Positions 10,886 through 18,334 of a stretch of DNA of 64,000 bases are shown here, in pieces. Position 1 is the first letter of the stretch. Each line of letters opens with the position of its first letter. The position numbers were made by a program, and so were the translations under genes. This DNA is from Pyrenophora tritici-repentis (lineage: Eukaryota > Ascomycota > Dothideomycetes > Pleosporales > Pleosporaceae), in NCBI RefSeq assembly GCF_003171515.1, contig NC_089391.1, positions 310,001-374,000 on the forward strand, read 5' to 3'. The notes under the pieces are model-generated. The model did no database searches and had not been told where the DNA came from. It saw only the letters and a program-made list of their open reading frames with translations.

Positions 10886-11495
10886 TTTAGAGGATCCATC
10901 GACCCAGCGCAAGGCTGTCTTGACAAGAACTGTGCCGCAGCGGCGCGTCTGCTTACTAGTAAGCAGCTTACGCTTCTCAAGCGGCACAGCTGCTTGCAGG
11001 AGCCTGACCTACCCTTGTCCGTACTATGACGTATACAGATGGTAGACGAGGCAAGCGTAGTATAGTAGTTAGCGATTACGGCTTCACCCCTACAGGCAGC
11101 ATTTTAACAGTCTGGTCATCATGAAATAGAGAAGCGACCAATTCCATCAACTGTTCCGCGGCAAGCATCATAGCGCTAAGCCATGCACGGAAGGTGGGGC
11201 TGTTGAGAATCTCTATGTACCTGCCTGCAGGAGTGAAACCGCAATCGTTAACTACTGTACGCTTAGATGCCGAGACCTCTATCGTTTAATCTTGTTTACA
11301 AGCACATGTCAGACTATCGACTATATCGACTACATATACCTTCAAGCATTCACTGCAAGAAGGTCGGCCTTTTTGTAGTTTGACAGCACACTTTGGAAGC
11401 GTAAGCTGCTTATTGGTAAGCAGACGCGCCGCTGCGGCACAGTTCTTGTCAAGACAGCCTTGCGCTGGGTCGATGGATCCTTCAAATTCCTTACG
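10886..11495. repeat. inverted repeat, ~90-bp arms
   Basis: The arm at 10886-10976 is almost exactly reverse-complementary to 11397-11490 (shared core gcaaggctgtcttgacaag). A third, more diverged forward copy is at about 11895-11985. Arms contain a small inner palindrome around gctgcttac/gtaagcagc. Confidence 0.75.
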
Positions 11496-12115
11496 ATCGT
11501 CATTAAGTCACGTCGCAGTTAGCCTCGCTTGTAGCTTGGAAGAGTCGTAGTAGCCTTGCTATCCCGGTTCGGCTGCTTTGGCACTGAGAATCATGCAATC
11601 ACTGATTGTGCCCACTTGGTAGTGACTGTATGTATGCAATGGCCAATAGCAACGATTGCGGTGCAGAAGCGGCCGAGCTGGAACAGCAAGGCTGCCACGG
11701 TTGGTGTTTGAGGGAGCGTTTGTTAGTGCCTCCTATTTGGGACTAGCGTCCTTCTTCGGCTCGATTATCTCCCACTTTCGTAGCTACCATAATACAACAA
11801 CATCATGTTCGCATCACTACCTTTCATCAGTTGGCCCACGCTAGAAGTGAGGTTGACCGCGACATGACTCAATGACTACCGTAAGCGCTTTGAAGAATCT
11901 ATCATTGGCTTAGCGCAAGGCTGTCATGACAAGAACTGTGCCGCCGTGTCGCGTCTGCTTAGCAGTAAGCAGCTTACGCTTCCTAAGTAGGCTTGTGCGC
12001 AAAGTTAAGCGACAGAGTGCCCGGCATCTCACGCGGACCTTCCGTCTACGCCGTAGTGTAGACAAGGGTAGCCTAGGCTCCTGCGAACAGCTGTGCCGCA
12101 CAATCTCCAGGTTCA

Positions 12116-12234
12116 GGGAAATGACCGCATACCTTCGTAGCACCTATGTTCGTAGAGAATGAATACCAATACTAATTACTAGAAGAACCTCGTTGTTGTT
12201 ATTCACCCGTACGATCATACAAGGCCTACCAACA
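12116..12234 (-). repeat. truncated LTR-B copy, reverse
   Basis: Matches the 5' half of LTR-B in reverse (ends acaaggcctaccaaca, the inverse of LTR-B's TGTTGGTAGGCCTTGT). The inner side ends at about 12116 without a recognisable second terminus. Confidence 0.65.
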
Positions 12235-12695
12235 GTTGTGATTATTTGTGTTCGTAGTACTTCATCCAGGTATGAAGATTACGATTCGAGTCGAGTGGCA
12301 TCCCTCGAAAAGGATCGGAGGTGTCTAGCTTCAGGTCCGTTCAGCGGTCTGACCGCTGCACTATTGTTACGCGATGTTCACGGCGGTTGAAGGGCACCGC
12401 TAGGCAAGGCACTTGTGAGAGGATATTGTTGGCGGGATACGACCGCGCAAAACGGGGTATCTGCCGCAATTATCACGGTTGGCGACGTAGTTAACGTGTC
12501 GCGTATCGTCTTGAGGCAGGATGCCCGCTCGGCTTGGCGCCCTACTGAGCTTGGGCCTGCCCCACCAAAATGCACACGGCAACTGTCCCATCCACCAACA
12601 ACCCAACTCGTAGCTCATTACTTAGCGCCTACTACGCCCTAAGATTACTTCTCACGATCAGTATAGTTATGGCTCTTGTGGCTCTTGTTCTTGTT

Positions 12696-14525
12696 ATGGA
12701 CGATTATGCCGCAATTCCATTCCATCTTCCGGACGAGGTCTGGCTCACGATCTTTAGCTATGGAGACGCATTACTCTGGAAGCAAGTCAGAGGAACGTGC
12801 AAACGCTTAAATAAGCTAACCACTCCTCTTCTCTTTGAGAGCGCGTACTTTGAGCTTTGTGGACGTGGCTGCGAGTCTCTATAACATCTCCCGCCACCCG
12901 GCACTCTCTCCGTGTGTGAAAACTCTGGTACTTCAACTTATAGGGTTCGCGGCTACAGAGAATTCCGCAACTTCGACGCTTGGACTGCGAGCATACATCA
13001 ACCAGGCGATCCTGGCGACCAGCTAACTCTTCCAAGTGAAACCAGCTATTACGACAACGAGCATGCCAGCAACAGTCTTCTACCGTATACTGAATGGGTC
13101 GCACTGCCAAAGGAACAGAAGAAAATACCATGCCAGGAGTATAAGGCGGATCGCGAGCAAGCGCAGATGGAGGTTCGCGATATAACGAATACATTACGCT
13201 TTCGGACATCAAGTGCTGCGAAGTCAACGATGATTCACCCTAACAGGGCCGTTCGCTCCACAGGAGTAGAACCTGCTGTTGAACAATTTGTAAGGCGCTC
13301 AAGACGCTCCCAAATTTGAGAACCCTTAAGCACGAACCGGGGTTTCTCTATAGCGACTGGGCTTGTCGATGGCGGAATCTGTACTTCCATCCTTCGTTAG
13401 TGGTCTGCGACACTAGTTACTCTAAAGACGAGGATATAGAAGCACCTCAATTATAGATCGTTCTCCAGTCGCTTGCATAGGGTAGACAAGGAGATCGCAG
13501 GCTCACAAAGCTGAGCATGTATGTCGGCGGACCAGCGTTTGCCACCCCAGCGCGCTTACATCTTCTCTGAGATGGTGATAGGCACGAGATAACACGGACT
13601 TGTCAGTCTTCCCATTCTACCGCAGTAGAAGCAGACAGAGAGGCAGCCTTGATCAATCAATCAATGTCCGGGAAGAGTAAGCTTTATTAGGAGTAGCTGA
13701 ATTATATGAGGTACGCTGTAAGTGGTCTTACACACCTCGATTACGTCGTGTCCGACGAAGACGAACTAGTGGGTAGCCTGGAAACTGCTGCCAAATTCGT
13801 CTTTGGCTTTCTTACCGCCACGAAAGGCCTAAAAAATTCACGCTTAGTCTTTGGAAGACTTGTCGACGGCATCCTCTTGCCGCTCTTCTAATCCACCGAG
13901 AGGCAGTGCGCGAAGGACTCCATTCAGCTATGTCGGCCGGGCAAGCCAGTCTCCATGCATTCACTTCTCACCAGTTAGCTCTCCTCTTATAGGACTAGCT
14001 CCTTCTGCTTAAGGGCTAGCCTCCTCTAGGCAGCACCCCGCACCATATAGCTAGCACTTCGCGGTTCTCAATACAACAACGATTTCGCCCACTCAGTTCC
14101 CCGATAAGCTACTTGTCTAGCTGACCCGCCACTCGCCCTGGAGCAGAATTCGTGACATCAAACTCGAAATCGCCACGGATAGAAGTACCCTGGTACAGTT
14201 CCTACATGCTCACAAGCTCACATTACGCTCTCTTACGCTCACCCGCATGTCACTCGTACGACTAGAAGATCCTCTGAATACCTGGGAGGTAACTCTTAAT
14301 GAGATTGCACAAGGTCTTTCTCTTACGTCGCTCACTCTTTCAAAACTCTGCGACTTTCCACAAGATTGGAGTGGAAGCGATCAGAAATGTATGCTGTTTG
14401 ATTCGGAGGCTGAGATTTGGCAAGGGAAGGCAAGCGAGTACCATGCATACTACGATGCAGCAATTGGGAGTATACTTCGTCAAGAGGGCACACACTCTCT
14501 AGATCCTGAAGTCTTTGAAGGCTAG
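12696..14525 (+). pseudogene. F-box protein pseudogene, interrupted by an LTR-like insert
   Basis: Begins MDDYA at 12696 and enters an F-box at once ('HLPDEVWLTIFSYGD', 'VRGTCKRLNKLTTPLLF'). The reading then hops frames near 12855 and 12945, continues as 'RGYREFRNFDAW' and 'NTLRFRT' to about 13319, then 'LPNLRTLKHEP' and 'DWACRWRNLYFHP' to about 13480, then 13706-13891, and finally 14247-14525 (stop). The 176-bp element at 13931-14106 sits in the body. An intact version would be a substrate-recognition subunit of an SCF ubiquitin ligase with a repeat-type C-terminal region; this copy is broken by at least three frame changes plus the insertion. Confidence 0.75.
13931..14106 (+). mobile_element. 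176-bp solo-LTR-like element, copy 2, TSD AGCTA
   Basis: Identical over all 176 bp to the element at 3304-3479, flanked by AGCTA at 13926-13930 and 14107-14111. Sequence identity and perfect duplications imply recent movement. Confidence 0.85.
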
Positions 14526-14964
14526 ATAGCTGAGGAAGTCATGTTAGAGCAATAGCATTGCACTTCCAGGCCTCTATGTTGGCTGTAGCGCTTGCCTAAA
14601 GCCCCATACTAGCTTCTCCGCTGCATAGTTGCCCTCTCACACATAATATGAAGGGAGTCAGTTAAGCACAGTCAAATGTAAAAACACTAAACGCGGCCTT
14701 GGTTTCTCTAACTCCGAGTTATTCTATGACGCTCTCAGCGAGCGTTGTGCCGAGAAAAGCGATCGTCATGTCTGTTCGCCCGAGCACAGCCAGTTATGCA
14801 TGCCTTTGATTGACCTGACTTTTCGCACATGTATTCTGGTAACCTTGTATTCACGGCGTCGACATGAGTTATATTGTCCACTTCAAGGTTTTACGGCATT
14901 CAATGCATAAAGAGAAAAATATGTATTAAGGGAATACTATTCTTTGTGTTACCCGAGGTACTAG
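14526..14964. other. no recognisable gene
   Basis: Sequence between the F-box pseudogene and the LTR-E insertion. No domain-bearing frame or repeat was recognised. Confidence 0.5.
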
Positions 14965-15349
14965 TGTCAGATATTCACTCTTATCTGGAATACTGATGAA
15001 ATGGGTAATGATCGTGATGATATTGATGATTAATTGTGTTGTGGTTCTGTCAGATAGCAGGGTTACTCGACGTTGGCAGCAACCAATCAGCGTAGAGAGG
15101 GTCAGTGCGCCCCTCAAGAGGGCCACAAGCGCGGACACACGATAGACAGAACACAATACACACAATCATCAACATCCATCACTTTTGTGCAATATCTCAT
15201 TATATCTGACAGGTTCTGTCTACGGTTGTGGGCACACCTAGGGGGTGCCAAGCCTTCCTGTGATCCGATTGGCTCTCACAGATGCCGGGTCGCGCTAGTC
15301 TAACCTAGCGTCTGTACGCTCTCATCTTCAACAGTGCTATTATCTAACA
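14965..15349 (-). mobile_element. solo LTR-E, reverse, hosting a nested LTR-A
   Basis: Outer sequence TGTCAGATATTC...TATCTAACA is the reverse of the LTR-E copy at 28674-28889 once the nested LTR-A (15048-15211) and one GGTTC copy are removed. No matching flanking duplication is visible for the outer LTR, and its final motif has decayed (ctaaca for ctgaca). Confidence 0.75.
15048..15211 (+). mobile_element. solo LTR-A nested in LTR-E, TSD GGTTC
   Basis: 164 bp, TGTCAGATAGC...TATATCTGACA, same as the Copia-II LTRs apart from one visible base. Flanked by GGTTC at 15043-15047 and 15212-15216. Confidence 0.92.
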
Positions 15350-15384
15350 CAAGGCTTCGGGCGTAAGCTAAACACTTGCTAGCA

Positions 15385-15690
15385 GATCACCGTACTAGGG
15401 GTTCTTGGGCCCGGATACGACCGCTGGCTATCACGTGTTAAACATAAGCCCTGATTTGGATTGTGTACCCCTGCATACGCAGATTACGGTTCGGGGGATC
15501 CTCGGTTCGGGTATAACCCCTGACTACGACGTGTCAGACATAAGCCCTAGCTTAAATTGCATCCTAACTAGCCCCTAACTACCCCGTAAAAGTACCGACC
15601 CGTCTCGCCAACGCCCTTGCATACACGGATCACCGTTTGGGGTTTCTTGGGCTCGGATACGACCCCTGACTACCCCGCAATAGCACAGAC
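15385..15690. repeat. degenerate ~100-bp tandem repeat, about three units
   Basis: Three successive segments share the order 'agatcaccgt - ggttcttggg - cggatacgacc - ctgacta - acgtgt...cataagccct', at about 15390, 15478 and 15627, with spacing variation. No coding potential. Possibly a decayed subtelomere-like or transposon-internal array. Confidence 0.55.
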
Positions 15691-15771
15691 GCACTATGAA
15701 ACTATGTAACTAATCTAGCATACGCGGTTGGATGTCGCTAAGATTCGCCGCCAAATCGTTTTGACTCGTAC

Positions 15772-15960
15772 TGTCAGATTGAGGCGAGGTTTTGCTCCAT
15801 GATCGAGCCGATGGTGGTTGGGGAAGGACATGAGACCCCCAAACCAGGGCTAGCGCCGGGACTTAGCACTGCCAAGCCCGAGGCGAGGCCACCTCCCACA
15901 GACAGAGCCGTAGACAGACACAGAGAATACACACTTGATCCGATCCATAAAAATCTGACA
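15772..15960 (+). repeat. Copia-I 5' LTR (LTR-F)
   Basis: 189 bp, TGTCAGATTGAGG...AAAATCTGACA with an 8-9-bp terminal inversion. Identical to the 3' LTR. Solo relatives in reverse orientation are at 35766-35951 and 42857-43043. Confidence 0.95.
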
Positions 15961-15979
15961 ATTAAGAGTCTCACTGCCT
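15961..15979 (+). promoter_or_regulatory. Copia-I primer-binding site
   Basis: attaagagtctcactgcct abuts the LTR. Its complement contains GACUCUUAAU, the anticodon loop sequence of a tRNA-Lys(CUU), with U39 as the 3' end. The same 19 nt follow the Copia-II 5' LTR. Confidence 0.6.
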
Positions 15980-16099
15980 GTACCGAGTACAGAAGAGTCA
16001 ATCAAAGTTACTTTATACTACAAATACCGTCAATACGACGATCCCCACGCTACAACACGTAAGCGCCGAACCGAAGAGTCATCAAAACTCATCGACAAG

Positions 16100-17299
16100 A
16101 TGTCTGTACTATCAAACAGAGATCCAACAGTGATCCTAACGGATTATACCAATTGGGCTAAATGGTACCAACAACTACAAGCGGAATGCGCCGCATACCA
16201 AGTGTGGGAAAAGGTAGATCCAAAGCAACGTGGGATCCCTCTAATAGAACCACAACCACCACTAGCTCCACTTATCGGAAGCTATCAGCCATCAACTGCA
16301 GCGACGAATCTGCACGTTACCCAATATCGCCAAGCGATCGGCGACGATAGCGCCGAAGCGCCAGCCTACGTACCGGTACGACCCTCGGACCTCGCGACGA
16401 ACGCGAAGACGTCCTATAAAGAAGATATCGATTATTACCGAATACAACTAGAAGAGTTTAAAATACTTAACCAGAGATATCAACAAGAGCGGACCGGACT
16501 TGGAAAGCTCACCGAGCACATAAGGAAGACTGTGTCACAACACCTCTTCTACAACTGCTGCAAGGCAGGTCTTTCCCATCGGCAGTGGATTGAAAACTTA
16601 GCCGCAAATGTTGGGATTGACACGAAGGAGGAACTCAAACGTGCGAGAGAACGTTACCTCGCGGCCCAAAAACCGATGAGGTTGTTAGCACAGTGGGAGA
16701 CCTGGCTAACTGAGATGGACCATGCAATCACGGAAGGCAAGGCCCTTGGCATACCTGAATGCCAAGACGAAGAGTTTATCAAGGAGGATTTCGTCAAAGC
16801 AGTTCTCAAACCATCACCAGAATGGACTACCGCGTTCATGGCCGGTGGAAATAAAGACCCACGTGTCACTGTACGGATGATGATTAAACAGTTCCGAGAG
16901 TACGCCTCACTGTTGCATCCGATCAAACACAAGGTCCCGAAGGCCGCCTTTGTAGCAAGTGGACCTCAACTGAACGGCGAAGACGCAGATGACGCCGCCG
17001 AGAAGGCCCCAGGAAAGCGAGGTCGCGGCAAAAGCCGAAAGACTCCCGGACCGGGCAAGGATAGGAAACAATGCAAGGTATGCGACCAACAGCACGAACT
17101 AAAGGATTGTTGGTACGCGTTTCCGCACAACGCCCCTGTTTGGTGGAAGCCACGTGAAACACTGAAGACGATGGCTCAGCACCGAATTGATAGCGACACT
17201 GATCTCGAACAAGAGATAAGGGGAGCCAAGAGAGCTAAATTAGGGACACCCCAGATTAAGAAGTCACAGAGCACTCCGGTAGAGGATACTGTCGAGTGA
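16100..17299 (+). CDS. Copia-I Gag polyprotein
   Basis: 399 residues, start at 16100 (MSVLSNRD), 140 nt after the LTR. The N-terminal part ('VILTDYTNWAKWYQQL') matches the Copia-II Gag start. Near residue 325 is a zinc knuckle C-x2-C-x3-H-x4-C, one residue shorter between second Cys and His than the classical retroviral knuckle; Copia-II has the same spacing. Basic Lys/Arg-rich stretch just before it fits RNA binding. The frame ends in UGA at 17297-17299 and is open beyond it in the same frame into protease, which suggests that Gag-Pol arises by stop-codon readthrough. Confidence 0.9.
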   Translation: MSVLSNRDPTVILTDYTNWAKWYQQLQAECAAYQVWEKVDPKQRGIPLIEPQPPLAPLIGSYQPSTAATNLHVTQYRQAIGDDSAEAPAYVPVRPSDLATNAKTSYKEDIDYYRIQLEEFKILNQRYQQERTGLGKLTEHIRKTVSQHLFYNCCKAGLSHRQWIENLAANVGIDTKEELKRARERYLAAQKPMRLLAQWETWLTEMDHAITEGKALGIPECQDEEFIKEDFVKAVLKPSPEWTTAFMAGGNKDPRVTVRMMIKQFREYASLLHPIKHKVPKAAFVASGPQLNGEDADDAAEKAPGKRGRGKSRKTPGPGKDRKQCKVCDQQHELKDCWYAFPHNAPVWWKPRETLKTMAQHRIDSDTDLEQEIRGAKRAKLGTPQIKKSQSTPVEDTVE

Positions 17300-18334
17300 C
17301 CAGAAGGCCGGAACATAGGCCAGATCAACCTTATAATCTGTGCCTCATCATTTATGGCAAAGGAATCTAAGTACCCACTTCAACGCTCTTACATAATGGA
17401 CTCCGGAACCACTATACACGTCGGCAACGACCTCGGACGATTCACGAATATTCGACCGCCTATGACAGGAGACTTCCTCTGGGCAGGCAATACAAGGGTG
17501 TGGATTAAGGCATACGGTTCAGTTACTCTGAGAGTAGATAGCGCAGACGGTCACCGTCTCCTCTACCTCGAGAACGTCGCCTACTGCCCTGACCTACACT
17601 GCAGTCTTGTCTCCTTCCGGATACTCCGCCGGCAAGGTCTTTGGTGGGACACCAAATCCGACCCAACAATCCTCCGACGGTCCGACGATAGCGAACTGGC
17701 AGTACTACACGAGAAGTACGGACAATGGATACTGGAACTCAATGACGCTGAGGCGCGAGCAGCGTTTTCAACGCAGCAGCCAACGCGCAGGACAGCCGTA
17801 CGAAAACGAGCTGAGGCTATAGTCTGGCACAAGAGACTTGGCCACCCTGGATCCGACGCCCTAGAACACCTAGTGAACCAATCTGAGGGGGTGAAGATCG
17901 TCGGGGTCCCCACAGTGAAATGCGATGCCTGTGGGATATCAAAGTCGAAGCGAATGATACGACGGACGCCCCGGACTATTTTAGAAGGTCCGGGAGAGCG
18001 AGTTGCGATCGACTTTCACGACTACGAAGCAGAAAGTACGACCAAGGAGAAGAGTCAGATGCTTATTAACTGCCGCGTTACGGGATACATATGGGATTTC
18101 TATCTTAGTGACAACCGAACGGCAAGAGTCATCCTTAAAAGCCTTAAGATGTTCGTCACCTTTATGATGAATCAATTTGGTATAACGGTAAAGGTTATTG
18201 AGACGGACAACGAGATATTTTCCGTGAAGCCAGAGGTCGCCAGATGGTGCAGAACAAGAGGTATAGTACTCGAGCCTTCCGCCCCCGATACGCAAGCGCA
18301 AAACGGAGGAGCCGAACGCTCAGGGGTGTGGTAA
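17300..18334 (+). CDS. Copia-I Pol, first part: protease and integrase core
   Basis: Same frame as gag, directly after UGA; the first internal ATG is at 17354. Order: aspartic protease with the active-site triplet in 'YIMDSGTTIHVGND', GAG-pre-integrase zinc region ('WHKRLGHPG', 'CDACGISKSK'), integrase core with Asp in 'VAIDFHDY', Asp in 'VIETDNEIF' and Glu in 'AQNGGAERSG'. The frame stops at 18332-18334, only a few codons after that Glu. Normal Copia integrase continues without a break here; the continuation is in the -1 frame, in the overlapping ORF from 18244. Confidence 0.88.
   Translation, partial: PEGRNIGQINLIICASSFMAKESKYPLQRSYIMDSGTTIHVGNDLGRFTNIRPPMTGDFLWAGNTRVWIKAYGSVTLRVDSADGHRLLYLENVAYCPDLHCSLVSFRILRRQGLWWDTKSDPTILRRSDDSELAVLHEKYGQWILELNDAEARAAFSTQQPTRRTAVRKRAEAIVWHKRLGHPGSDALEHLVNQSEGVKIVGVPTVKCDACGISKSKRMIRRTPRTILEGPGERVAIDFHDYEAESTTKEKSQMLINCRVTGYIWDFYLSDNRTARVILKSLKMFVTFMMNQFGITVKVIETDNEIFSVKPEVARWCRTRGIVLEPSAPDTQAQNGGAERSGVW

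Larger units (their letters stand above)
10217..12690. other. gene-free stretch with decayed dispersed repeats
   Basis: No coding frame with domain character. The interval holds three copies of one degenerate repeat (about 10797-10976 forward, 11397-11495 reverse, 11656-11985 forward), a segment at 11308-11390 that recurs at 45084-45165, and a truncated LTR-B copy. Short ORFs here are by-products of those repeats. Confidence 0.6.

Noticed and set aside
15774..16062. ORFs within Copia-I LTR and leader
   Set aside because: Recur in every LTR-F copy on both strands; they are LTR sequence, not genes.
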